From: JALYXS01 sp051003795
GTDB taxonomy: Bacteria; Acidobacteriota; Terriglobia; Bryobacterales; Bryobacteraceae
DNA: 25,842 nucleotides
Assembly: GCA_051003795.1 (NCBI GenBank)
Contig: JBPCKZ010000177.1
Location: forward strand, 1-25,842
Direction of reading: 5' to 3'
Shown here one piece after another: positions 7,012 to 15,099 of this stretch. The notes below the pieces were generated by a model. It saw only the letters and a program-made list of their open reading frames with translations, did not search any database and was not told the origin of the DNA. Numbering within the stretch: the first letter of the stretch is position 1; every line of letters starts with the position of its first letter. The translations under genes and the position numbers were made by a program.

Positions 7012-8877
7012 GTGCTCGCGCCACAATACGGACTTAGCTTGCAAACGCGCCTTACCCTCTGGTCGATCATCGTCATGGCGCTGATCGTGGGCTTTGTCTC
7101 GGCTCTCGATCTCAGCGACGAAATCGAGCGGCAGTTCCAAAGTAATCTCAGCCGCGCCGATCTCATTCGCCGGGTCGCGGTAAACGAAGTGGTCAACATT
7201 CTCGGACCGGATTCCCGATTGCCGTCCGCCCGCATCGCCGACAACCCACGAGTTTCCCAGGAATTTCGCGATCTTCTGACCGACTCGCACTCGCTTGTCG
7301 AAATTGCCGTCTGCGATCCCACAGGCAAAATTCTCATCGACAGCGATTCCAATCGAATCGGTCAACAGTTCCCGCCCATGGAAGATTTCGGCTCCCTGGT
7401 GAGCCGGACCAAATGGTGGAACAAGCTCCGGGTGCTGCTCTGGGACAAATCGAGCTATCAGATTTCGCAGGCGCTCGCCGCGTCGCCGCAAGCGGGCCCG
7501 ATGCTGTTCGTTCGCGTGGCGATTCATCCCACGCTGATTCGCAACGATATGATGCCGTCAATCCAGACGCATGCCGGCATTTCGATCGCATCGATTGTCG
7601 GCGCGATGCTCGCCGCGCTGCTGTTTTCGACTGTCGTGTTCCGCCCTCTGGGAAGACTCGACGAAATGCTGGACCTGATGGCAAAGGGAGACTATGAGAT
7701 CCAGCCTGCCGGCCCGAAGCCGCCATCGAATATCGATGCATTCGGAGCGGTGACTTCGAAAGTCACCATGCTGGGGCAAGCGCTTCGCGGAAAGCAATCG
7801 CAGCTTTCCGACCTGAAAGATATTTCCGAGCGGCTGCTGGACCAGATGGAAGACGCGGTGCTCATCTTCGGACGGGACCGCCGGTTAATCGCCGCGGCGG
7901 GAACGGTCGAAAAGTTTCTGCCGCTACCGCGTTCCGAGCTACTGGGCCGGACGTTGCAGGAAGTCTTCCCGCCCGCCACTTCGATCGGCTTGCTGGTGGC
8001 CCAGGCGACCCAAACCGGCCGGACCGTGCGCAACCGTCGCGTGCCGATGGCTCGCGCGGATGGTCTGGACGACCGCACGCCGATCGCGCTACTCTCGCTC
8101 GAAACCATGGATGGAGGGCCGAACCTGGAACCGGGGGCCGGCGTTTTGATCCGGTTGCGCGATCCCGAAGCGACGCGGCAGATCGGGCGGCAACTGCAGA
8201 CCGCCGACCGCCTTTCCGCCATCAGCCGGTTAACCGGCGGCGTCGCGCACGAGGTAAAAAACCCGCTGAATGCGATGCTGATGCACGTCGAGCTCGCGCG
8301 CATGAAAATGGCTCACGGAGATTGCGATCTGGAACCGCAAATGGACGTGATCTCGAACGAGATTCTGCGTCTCGACCGCGTGGTGAAGACCTTTCTCGAT
8401 TTCACGCGTCCGGTCCAACTCAACTTGACGGAGGTGCCGCTCGATGCGTTCGTGAACGATCTCGCCGAATTAGCCCGTCCGGAAGCCGCGGCTTGCGGAA
8501 TCGAGATCGTGGTGCGGCAATCGCCCGAAGCGGTCTCGATCGACGTGGATGCGGATCTGTTGAAACAGGCCGCTCTTAACATCGTGGTCAACGCCATCGA
8601 GGCAATGACGGAAGGAGGAAAACTGGAGATTATGTCCGGCATAAAGGGGGACGAGGCTGAGATTCGCATCTCCGACACAGGTCCAGGCATTCCACCCTCC
8701 GTCCGGGAAAAAATCTACGATCTCTACTTCACCACCAAAAAGCAAGGCTCGGGAATCGGCCTCGCGATGACCTTTCGTATTGTGCAGTTGCATGACGGAA
8801 CCATCGATTTCTCAAGCGAACCGGGAAAGGGCACGACCTTCGTAATGCGTTTTCCGATCGCGATTCCGGCGGCTTGA
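7012..8877 (+). CDS. Membrane sensor histidine kinase, NtrB/AtoS-like
   Basis: 621 residues, GTG start. Order of parts: TM helix (about 14-32), an extracytoplasmic sensor domain (about 33-185), TM helix (about 188-210), a HAMP-like segment (RPLGRLDEMLDLMAKGDYEI), a PAS-like domain (about 270-385), then the kinase core. The H box is GGVAHEVKNPLNAM with phospho-accepting H413. The N box is NIVVNAIEAM (N527), the G1 box DTGPGIP (D555), and the G2 box GSGIGLAM. The HEVKNPL form of the H box is typical of NtrB-type kinases that signal to sigma-54-dependent regulators. No response regulator lies nearby in the window, so the partner is elsewhere. The kinase stop overlaps the ATG of the aminopeptidase gene (8875-8879). 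Confidence 0.93.
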   Translation: MLAPQYGLSLQTRLTLWSIIVMALIVGFVSALDLSDEIERQFQSNLSRADLIRRVAVNEVVNILGPDSRLPSARIADNPRVSQEFRDLLTDSHSLVEIAVCDPTGKILIDSDSNRIGQQFPPMEDFGSLVSRTKWWNKLRVLLWDKSSYQISQALAASPQAGPMLFVRVAIHPTLIRNDMMPSIQTHAGISIASIVGAMLAALLFSTVVFRPLGRLDEMLDLMAKGDYEIQPAGPKPPSNIDAFGAVTSKVTMLGQALRGKQSQLSDLKDISERLLDQMEDAVLIFGRDRRLIAAAGTVEKFLPLPRSELLGRTLQEVFPPATSIGLLVAQATQTGRTVRNRRVPMARADGLDDRTPIALLSLETMDGGPNLEPGAGVLIRLRDPEATRQIGRQLQTADRLSAISRLTGGVAHEVKNPLNAMLMHVELARMKMAHGDCDLEPQMDVISNEILRLDRVVKTFLDFTRPVQLNLTEVPLDAFVNDLAELARPEAAACGIEIVVRQSPEAVSIDVDADLLKQAALNIVVNAIEAMTEGGKLEIMSGIKGDEAEIRISDTGPGIPPSVREKIYDLYFTTKKQGSGIGLAMTFRIVQLHDGTIDFSSEPGKGTTFVMRFPIAIPAA

Positions 8878-9980
8878 TGGCTAATTCCACCTTCGACGAA
8901 TTCGCCCATCGGCGCGCCCAATTGGGATACGCCCTGGGCCACGGCCTGGCGGAACTGAAAGTCGATTCGCTATTCGTGGCCTCCGCGCCGAACGTGCGCT
9001 ACCTGACCGGGTTCACGGGCAGCAACGGCATGCTGTTGGTTCAACCGGATGAAGCGACGTTCCTGACCGATCCGCGTTATCGCATTCAGGCGAGGCAGCA
9101 GGTGAGCTGCAAAGTTGTGGTGGCCTCGGGTTCTCTGCTGCCGCGCGTGGCCGGGCTGATCAAACGGAAGAAGATCCGGCGCTTGGCGATCGAGCGCAAC
9201 CGGATCGGCTTCGAGCAGTACGACTATTTGAAGTCCGAACTGCCGTTGGGAGCCGTGCTCGAACCGGCAAGCGGCGTGGTGGAGCGAATGCGGATGGTGA
9301 AATCCGATTCGGAAATCGCGCTGATTCGCGCGTCGGTGGAGACGAACTCGCGCGCTTTCGAAGCTTCGGTCAAGAAAATTCGGCCAGGGATGCGCGAATT
9401 CGAACTGGCGGCCGAAATCGATTACCACATGCGGAGGTTGGGCGCGGATGGGCCCGCCTTCGACACTATCGTCGCCAGCGGAGTACGAACGGCGCTGCCG
9501 CATGCGCATCCGGGCGGCGATACGATTCAGGCGAACGGGCTTGTGCTGATCGACATGGGCGCCATGCGGAACGGCTACGCCAGCGATATGACGCGGATGC
9601 TGCACGCCGGCAAGTCGGGCGGCAGAGTGAAGGAGATGTACCGCGCCGTGCTCGATGCGCAACTGGCCGCGATCGCGGCCGTGCGGCCGGGCGTTTCAGC
9701 CGCCAGCGTGGACCGCGCCGCCAGGAACGTGCTGAAGGAAGCCGGGTTGGATAATACTTTCGTCCATTCGACCGGTCATGGATTGGGTCTCGAAATCCAT
9801 GAGCCGCCGCGCGTCGGCAAGAAAGACAAGACTCCACTCGAAGCGGGCATGGCCATTACGATCGAGCCCGGAGCCTATGTGGAAGGGTTCGGCGGAATCC
9901 GCATCGAAGACACGGTGCTGGTGACCGCGACTGGGTGCGAGGTTCTGACGCGGACGCCAAAAGATCTGCTGGAAATTTAG
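8877..9980 (+). CDS. pepP: Xaa-Pro aminopeptidase / M24B metallopeptidase
   Basis: 367 residues from the ATG at 8877, which overlaps the upstream TGA; a TTG one codon earlier is unlikely. An N-terminal creatinase-like domain (about 1-140; RYLTGFTGSNG) precedes a pita-bread catalytic domain. The metal ligands of family M24 are all visible: D226 (LIDMGA), D237 (YASDMTRM), H301 (HSTGHGLGLEIHE), E330 (TIEPGAY) and E344 (GIRIEDTV). It should remove the N-terminal residue from peptides with proline in second position, using two divalent metal ions in the cytoplasm. It could be a PepQ-like dipeptidase, though the N-terminal domain and length favour aminopeptidase P. Coupling to a histidine kinase gene is probably operon economy rather than a functional link. 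Confidence 0.92.
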   Translation: MANSTFDEFAHRRAQLGYALGHGLAELKVDSLFVASAPNVRYLTGFTGSNGMLLVQPDEATFLTDPRYRIQARQQVSCKVVVASGSLLPRVAGLIKRKKIRRLAIERNRIGFEQYDYLKSELPLGAVLEPASGVVERMRMVKSDSEIALIRASVETNSRAFEASVKKIRPGMREFELAAEIDYHMRRLGADGPAFDTIVASGVRTALPHAHPGGDTIQANGLVLIDMGAMRNGYASDMTRMLHAGKSGGRVKEMYRAVLDAQLAAIAAVRPGVSAASVDRAARNVLKEAGLDNTFVHSTGHGLGLEIHEPPRVGKKDKTPLEAGMAITIEPGAYVEGFGGIRIEDTVLVTATGCEVLTRTPKDLLEI

Positions 9981-10039
9981 CCCCGCCGAAGACGACGAAT
10001 CGGGCTCGCCGTGGTTGCCTCGCTATCGTCAAAGTGCCA

Positions 10040-11113
10040 TTAAGTTTGGTCGGCCGCCTCGGCGTGGACTGCGTCGAAGCGCCGCTTATGCGCGTGATGC
10101 GCGTGGTGATGTATGTCGCCCAGATTCAAACCCGTGAGCCCAACCGCAACCGCTCCCCCGATTAATGGCGGCAGCGCCAGGCCCCAAAACAAAATGGTCG
10201 AAAAAATTTTGGCATTGTTGCTCTCGACGCCCAGCAGCTTCATCGCGAGAATACAGAAAAATTGATAAGACCCAAGATTCGCCGGCGCATTCGGTATCAA
10301 GGTGCCGATCCGTATGATGACGATCACCACTGCCGCCGCGCGCACCGACAGGTCGAAGCCATCCGCCTTCAGCAGCGCCCAGACGGACAACGCTTGCAGA
10401 ACGATATAGAGCACGCTAACGCCAAGAGCCGCCGCCAGAGTTCGCCAATCCCCCAGATTGTGCAGCTCATCGAGCAGGTGCACGAACTTCGACGCCCAGC
10501 GGTGCCCCGAAACGACCGAGTGCGCGTGGCCTTTGCGGAACAGCACGTACAAAAACAGACCCGAGATTGCAAGCAGGCAAATGCCCAGCACCGACGTGCT
10601 TCGGCCGAGCAGTCTCGGGATGTTCGACATGTCCGCGGTCACGGCAAAGAACGCCCCGACGAGCACCAGGCCATCCAAAATCCGCTCGATCAGCGCCGAC
10701 GTGAGCGCCAGCGAAATCGGCACTTCCTCCCAAAACGTGAGCAAATAGCATCGGATAATCTCCCCCGCGTGCGCGGGCAAAACGTCGCTCGCGAACAAGC
10801 CGACGTACACGGCCTGCACGCATCGCCAAAGCGGCGGCTGCTCGGCCGGACTGAGGATTAGCTGCCATTTCCAGGCTTGTGAAACATACACCGCCAGGTT
10901 TAAAACAACGGAGAGCAGAACCCAGCGCCACTCCAGGGTCCGGACATCATGGCCGAGTTGCTGGTAAGGAAATTTCGCGAATACCCAAATCAGGCTGGCA
11001 ATCGAAATGGCATATCCGAATACCGGCAGCAGCCACTTGGGAACCTTTCTTCTGGATGGTTTCGTGAGTGCCTGGACCATGGGCGCCGAATTCGGCCGGA
11101 CAGCCCCCATCAT
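10040..11113 (-). CDS. Flippase-like integral membrane protein (MprF-N/AglD type)
   Basis: About 357 residues from the tandem ATG codons at 11113/11110. A GTG at 11173 would run over the start of the divergent cytochrome gene and is rejected; ATG at 11080 is a third option. About eight transmembrane helices are visible. The fold matches the lysylphosphatidylglycerol synthetase TM / UPF0104 family: a loop DVLPAHAGEIIRCYLL where the family has Pro...GE..R, and RIGTLIPNAPANLGSYQ where it has PxxPxxxGxxE. Related proteins flip or transport lipids or lipid-linked sugars. There is no synthase domain, so lipid aminoacylation is not expected. The C-terminus is His-rich (HHHAHHAHK). It converges with the aminopeptidase gene; no clear terminator hairpin was seen in the 59-bp gap. 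Confidence 0.85.
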   Translation of the reverse strand: MMGAVRPNSAPMVQALTKPSRRKVPKWLLPVFGYAISIASLIWVFAKFPYQQLGHDVRTLEWRWVLLSVVLNLAVYVSQAWKWQLILSPAEQPPLWRCVQAVYVGLFASDVLPAHAGEIIRCYLLTFWEEVPISLALTSALIERILDGLVLVGAFFAVTADMSNIPRLLGRSTSVLGICLLAISGLFLYVLFRKGHAHSVVSGHRWASKFVHLLDELHNLGDWRTLAAALGVSVLYIVLQALSVWALLKADGFDLSVRAAAVVIVIIRIGTLIPNAPANLGSYQFFCILAMKLLGVESNNAKIFSTILFWGLALPPLIGGAVAVGLTGLNLGDIHHHAHHAHKRRFDAVHAEAADQT

Positions 11114-11116
11114 AGC

Positions 11117-11146
11117 TTGCACCGTATCGTCTCGATGAAATATAGT
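11117..11146 (+). promoter_or_regulatory. Sigma-70-type promoter, probably leaderless
   Basis: TTGCAC at 11117-11122, an 18-base spacer, then TATAGT at 11141-11146. Only seven bases separate the -10 hexamer from the ATG at 11154, so a transcript starting at the usual distance would begin on or next to the start codon. No Shine-Dalgarno sequence is present, which fits leaderless translation. The promoter lies over the 5' end of the divergent membrane-protein gene. Confidence 0.45.
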
Positions 11147-11153
11147 TGCTGTA

Positions 11154-12557
11154 ATGAACCGGATACCCCTCACGACCTCGCGACACGCCGCGATTCTGAC
11201 CGCTACGGTGCTCGCCGCCGCCGGTCTTCTATCCGCGCAGGCGCCCGCTAAGCCCTCCAGCTATCAGCCCGTCGCCCTGCACGAAGATTTTCAGAGCGTT
11301 ATGGCTCGGATGAAAGCCGCCAAACCGGAGATCATGAAGCGGCAGATGGACCTGCTCGCCGAGCGCTACGATCTCAGCGACCGGCCCGACGCGGGAGTCG
11401 CCATGTCGCGCGGCAAAGCTCTGCAAGGCGGCGTGCGCGCTAAATTAGCCGGCGGCGCGACGTGGGACGGCTTGGCGCAGATGACTCCGGATCAGATCCG
11501 TGAAAAGAACTTGTTTCCCGCCGGCTTCATGCCGCTGCCGCACGTAAATCATCCCGAGGGAGGCATGGTCTTCCCGAAGTTTCACATCGACGCGATCAAG
11601 AAGGAAGAGGAGCGCGACCTAACCCGCTTCGATTTGGATTTCGACATCCCCGAGCATTTTCTGCCGGAATTTCCCGCCCCGATTTATCTCACCACGCGCC
11701 CCGATCTGGGCGACGTGACGCATGGAAAGCTGGTCACGATCGAGAACTTTTACGAGATCTTCAACGGCATCTTGAATCCCAAGCAGATCGAAGGGGTCCG
11801 CCTGCTGTTGACCCCCTTCATGCAGCAGCAATTCAATCAGACCGAAGACCGCCGCTCCGAAAAATCCAGCCGCGGAGTCGCTTGCTTCGATTGTCATTCG
11901 AACGGCCACACCAACGGAGCGGAACACTTGGTGGGCGATATACGGCCGCAGGAATTTCGCCACCGGATCGAGACGCCGTCTTTGCGCGGCGTCAATATTC
12001 AGCGCCTGTTCGGTTCGCAGCGCGCGCTCAAGACCGTCGAGGATTTCACAGAATTCGAGCAGCGCGCCGCGTATTTCGATGGCGACCCGGTGATTGCGAC
12101 CAAAAAAGGCGTGAATATTCTGGATCGCGGGAGCCAGGTGCAGTTCATGGGCGAGTTCCAGGAGATTCTCGATTTTCCGCCCGCGCCCAAGCTCGGCATC
12201 GATGGCAGGCTCGACGCCGCGAAAGGCGCTCCCGCGGAAATGCGCGGCGAGAATTTATTCTTCGGAAAGGCGAAGTGTGGATCGTGCCATCAGGCTCCCT
12301 ACTACACCGACAATCTGATGCACAACCTTCAGGCCGAGCGTTTCTACAAGCCGCACATGATCAATGGCGAGATGGCCAGCGCCGACGGCCCGATTAAGAC
12401 TTTCCCGCTTCGTGGCGTGAAAGATTCCCCGCCATACCTGCACGATGGACGCCTGCTGACGTTGGCGGATACGGTTGAATTCTTCAACCTGATTTCCGGC
12501 ACGAAGTTGACGGGTGCGGAGAAGGCGGACATAGTCGTGTTTTTGAAGGCACTGTAA
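11154..12557 (+). CDS. Di-heme cytochrome c peroxidase/MauG-like protein
   Basis: 467 residues with a Sec signal peptide (HAAILTATVLAAAGLLSAQA). Two c-type haem sites are visible: CFDCH (244-248) and CGSCH (375-379). The C-terminal stretch TFPLRGVKDSPPYLHDGRL (416-434) is the characteristic PPYxHDG region of the bacterial di-heme peroxidase / MauG superfamily. The long N-terminal part (about 35-235) before the first haem is not part of the short classical CcpA enzyme. The protein acts in the periplasm, either reducing peroxide or, as in MauG, oxidising another substrate. No partner gene for protein modification is nearby. The gene stands alone, divergent from the flippase-like gene, and is followed 28 bases later by the ATPase gene. 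Confidence 0.87.
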   Translation: MNRIPLTTSRHAAILTATVLAAAGLLSAQAPAKPSSYQPVALHEDFQSVMARMKAAKPEIMKRQMDLLAERYDLSDRPDAGVAMSRGKALQGGVRAKLAGGATWDGLAQMTPDQIREKNLFPAGFMPLPHVNHPEGGMVFPKFHIDAIKKEEERDLTRFDLDFDIPEHFLPEFPAPIYLTTRPDLGDVTHGKLVTIENFYEIFNGILNPKQIEGVRLLLTPFMQQQFNQTEDRRSEKSSRGVACFDCHSNGHTNGAEHLVGDIRPQEFRHRIETPSLRGVNIQRLFGSQRALKTVEDFTEFEQRAAYFDGDPVIATKKGVNILDRGSQVQFMGEFQEILDFPPAPKLGIDGRLDAAKGAPAEMRGENLFFGKAKCGSCHQAPYYTDNLMHNLQAERFYKPHMINGEMASADGPIKTFPLRGVKDSPPYLHDGRLLTLADTVEFFNLISGTKLTGAEKADIVVFLKAL

Positions 12558-12585
12558 TTGCGGGCGGATGAGACACTGAAGCGGT

Positions 12586-13743
12586 ATGGAAGGCCGATTT
12601 CAGATTGATCGGATTGCTGTAAGAAACTTCAGAAGCATCCTGGAATGCGACGTTGAACTCGCACCATTAACGTTTTTCATCGGCGCAAATGCATCGGGAA
12701 AGACCAGCTTTATGGATGCGATTCAATTTGTCGCTTCAGCGCTTCGGAACTCGCCCGAGAAGGCCATTGCCGATAGGCGTGGGATCCACTCGATTCTGCA
12801 CCACCCGATAAACCTTCCGACTAATTTACGATTCGACTTCTATCTGTCGTCCTCAACGGGTCGTTACGAATTTCATTTGGAGTTGCAAATTCTTGATGGT
12901 TGGTGAGTCTCCGTAGCTCGCGAAGAGTGCCGGATCGATAGCTCCAGCGGCGATAAACACTTCTATGTGGTGGAGGATGGTAATGTCAAAGGCTCAGCGG
13001 CGGTCTTTCCCTCGATCAGCGCCGATCGAATCTTTCTTTCGAATGCGTCGGGACTGCCGGAGTTCCGCCCGCTCTTTGACTTTTTAGCCAATCTAGGATC
13101 GACGGGGCCAAGGCTGCCCGACGTGTACGAAGCTGTACAAAGATTAGACCGACTAACGCGTCGGTTGGATTCAGGAGTTGAATATACTGGTTTGGCAGCT
13201 CGCTTCCGAAATCTCAGCAATAGTGCGCCGGATCGTTTAGAGATCATCCAGCAATACCTGCGCGCAATAGTTCCATCGTTCGACCGGCTGGAAGTGGTGG
13301 AAGCCAATGATGCTTTGTGGCTGCGGTTTATCGAGACGTCTCAGGTGGGCGCCTCGATCCCATTCTACGTATCGCAGACCTCTGCCGGGCTAGTTAACTC
13401 GGCTGAAATTCTACTAGAGCTGTTTGAACTTCCTGGAGGCGGTAAGGCGGCATCCGCAGTCATCATCGAAGAACCGGAGGCGCTACTTCATCCCGCCGCT
13501 ATCCAGGTGCTTCTTGATAGCTTTATCGAAGCGAGTAGGTTCCGCCAAGTGCTCGTAACGACCCACAGCCCCGATCTTCTCGACGATCCCTCCATACCGC
13601 CGGATTGGATCAGGGTGGTGTACCGAGATGAAATGGGTACCCACGTAGATGTTCTGGACTCCGGTACCAAATCCATCATCCGAGATCAGTTGTACACTGC
13701 CGGTCAGCTTCTAAGACAAGGTGGCCTTATTCTGAAATCTTGA
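12586..13743 (+). pseudogene. AAA (RecF/OLD-like) ATPase with one in-frame TGA
   Basis: The frame is open from the ATG at 12586 to the TGA at 13741-13743 except for one TGA at 12904-12906 (codon 107). Read through, it gives about 385 residues of an AAA_15/AAA_21-type ATPase. The N-terminal part has IDRIAVRNFRSI and the Walker A GANASGKT (33-40). The C-terminal part has the signature region QTSAGLVNSAEILL, the Walker B VIIEEPEALLHP and the H-motif VTTHSP. The residue expected at the stop is plausibly Arg (CGA to TGA). Without readthrough, the 106-residue N-terminal piece and a possible 258-residue piece from the GTG at 12967 separate the Walker motifs. The stop codon overlaps the ATG of the TOPRIM-like gene, a two-gene arrangement typical of OLD/PARIS-like defence ATPases. 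Base composition is visibly less GC-rich than in the neighbours. Could be a true nonsense mutation or a base error. Confidence 0.8.
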
Positions 13744-14369
13744 TGCCCTCTGCGGAAGGCACGATCCTGCGCCTGATCGTGGAAGGTCACTCGGAGGAAC
13801 AAGCTGCGCCAGTATTGATCCGGCGCCTGGCGCAAGCGTTCGGCTTCCACTCGTCCATCCGATTCGCAGTCAGACGAGTTACCAAGTCACGGTTAATTCA
13901 ACCCGGAGAGTTGGAAAAAACGCTAGAAGCGCTCGCTCGGCAAATCGGACGGAGCCGGCCGTTTCTTGTCCTGTTAGATGCCGACGAAGATTGCCCAAAA
14001 GACCTCGCGGACGATCTGAAGGCCCGGTGTCGCGACCGGCACGCCGACTTGACGATAGCTGTCGTCATAGCCAACAAGGAATATGAAGCATGGTTCTTGG
14101 CGGCGGCGAAATCCTTGTCAGGTAAGGGCGCTTTAGATGAGAAGCTCCACGCTCCCGATGATCCGGAATCAGTCCAAGGAGCCAAGGAGTGGCTAACGGC
14201 GCGGATGCTTCCAAATGAAAGCTACTCTCCAACACGGCATCAGCCAGCCTACTCCCATCTGATGGATCTGTCGGAAGCAGGAACCGCCCGATCTTTCAGG
14301 AAATTTGAAAAAGAGGTGGCCCGCTTACTGGGATGGAATCGCCGCCCTTCTACTTCTCCGAAAACGTAA
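13743..14369 (+). CDS. DUF4276-type TOPRIM-like protein
   Basis: 208 residues from the ATG at 13743, overlapping the ATPase stop; a TTG one codon earlier is unlikely. The N-terminus has LRLIVEGHSEEQAAPVLI (9-26; conserved Glu at 14) and a hydrophobic strand ending in an acidic DxD, FLVLLDADEDCP (74-85; D79, D81). Together these form the acidic pattern of a TOPRIM fold. VVIANKEYEAWFLAA (108-122) is also typical of DUF4276. TOPRIM partners of AAA ATPases in OLD, PARIS and related systems are nucleases, often RNases or DNases, that the ATPase sensor releases during phage infection; that role is inferred here. Its last 20 bases overlap the end of the convergent gene. Confidence 0.78.
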   Translation: MPSAEGTILRLIVEGHSEEQAAPVLIRRLAQAFGFHSSIRFAVRRVTKSRLIQPGELEKTLEALARQIGRSRPFLVLLDADEDCPKDLADDLKARCRDRHADLTIAVVIANKEYEAWFLAAAKSLSGKGALDEKLHAPDDPESVQGAKEWLTARMLPNESYSPTRHQPAYSHLMDLSEAGTARSFRKFEKEVARLLGWNRRPSTSPKT

Positions 14370-15099
14370 TCGAACTCTCCGACCCGAACTTTTTATAATC
14401 GCTATACCGGATAGTCAGCTTGATCCGCTGCGGGCCCGCGTGGAAGAACAAGGTGTCGTCCGCATGCGTGTAAACCGGAAACCAGAATCCGCCATTAACG
14501 GGTTTGCGAATCGTTGTAAATCGCGGAAACAAATTTTCGGATTTCATGGTGCGGATCTGCGGCACCGCCTGGCCTTCCGATCGCACGATCGAGCAATCGT
14601 CCTTCTTGATCCACAGCATTCCGTCGAACAGCCGCTGCCCTTGCAGAATCTGCCGCGGCCGTATCTGCATCACCCAGCAATCGACGCCGTCCATATTCTC
14701 CTCGCCCTTGAACTTGGTCTCGTAAATCCAAAGAAGGTCCTCGACTAATACGAGCGGCTGGATCTCGCGAATGTCGCGGAAATCCTCGTCGGTTAGCAGC
14801 AGGTGTTTCAAGTTCGCGGCAGGCGTCCCAATCAGCCGCTCGGAGCGCTCCCGGGTTGGCGAGAAAATCACGTCGCGCAGCTCGCGATATTCGCCCAACT
14901 CCGCGCCGCGCTCGCTCAACTCGACCAGGCGCACCGATTGCCGGTAGGCGTATTGATTGCGCTCCGCCTCGGTCTCGCTTTCGCGATGCGCCACGCGCCT
15001 CGCCAAGTCCGCCGGCGGCTCGGCCGCGCGCGCGACGGGCGCAAGAAAGGCGAATGCTAAGATGATTCGGATGGAAAAACCGTTCAGCCGCTTTGGCAC
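14350..15099 (-). CDS. Exported protein of unknown function (LolA-like?)
   Basis: 249 residues from the GTG at 15099. A longer frame to 15189 exists but runs deep into the divergent protease gene. A signal peptide is clear (RIILAFAFLAPVARA). The mature part contains RPRQILQGQRLFDGMLWI, RKPVNGGFWFPVYTHAD and a C-terminal YSDYKKFGSESSITF. A small outer-membrane-directed beta-rich protein that reads a lipoprotein-sorting-like fold is plausible, but no diagnostic motif confirms it. The tail resembles that of the protein at 20138-21553. Its 3' end overlaps the TOPRIM-like gene by 20 bases; its 5' end overlaps the divergent CPBP gene by about 38 bases. Function unknown. Confidence 0.7.
   Translation of the reverse strand: MPKRLNGFSIRIILAFAFLAPVARAAEPPADLARRVAHRESETEAERNQYAYRQSVRLVELSERGAELGEYRELRDVIFSPTRERSERLIGTPAANLKHLLLTDEDFRDIREIQPLVLVEDLLWIYETKFKGEENMDGVDCWVMQIRPRQILQGQRLFDGMLWIKKDDCSIVRSEGQAVPQIRTMKSENLFPRFTTIRKPVNGGFWFPVYTHADDTLFFHAGPQRIKLTIRYSDYKKFGSESSITFSEK

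Noticed and set aside
9981..10039. Terminator between the convergent aminopeptidase and flippase-like genes
   Set aside because: Short complementary words exist but no stem of useful length followed by a T run.
11114..11173. A longer start (GTG at 11173) for the flippase-like gene
   Set aside because: It would overlap the start of the divergent cytochrome gene and its promoter; the tandem ATG codons at 11113/11110 give a normal protein.
12904..12906. UGA recoded as selenocysteine or tryptophan
   Set aside because: No SECIS-like hairpin was recognised after it, the expected residue is not Cys, and every other gene in the window uses TGA as a normal stop.
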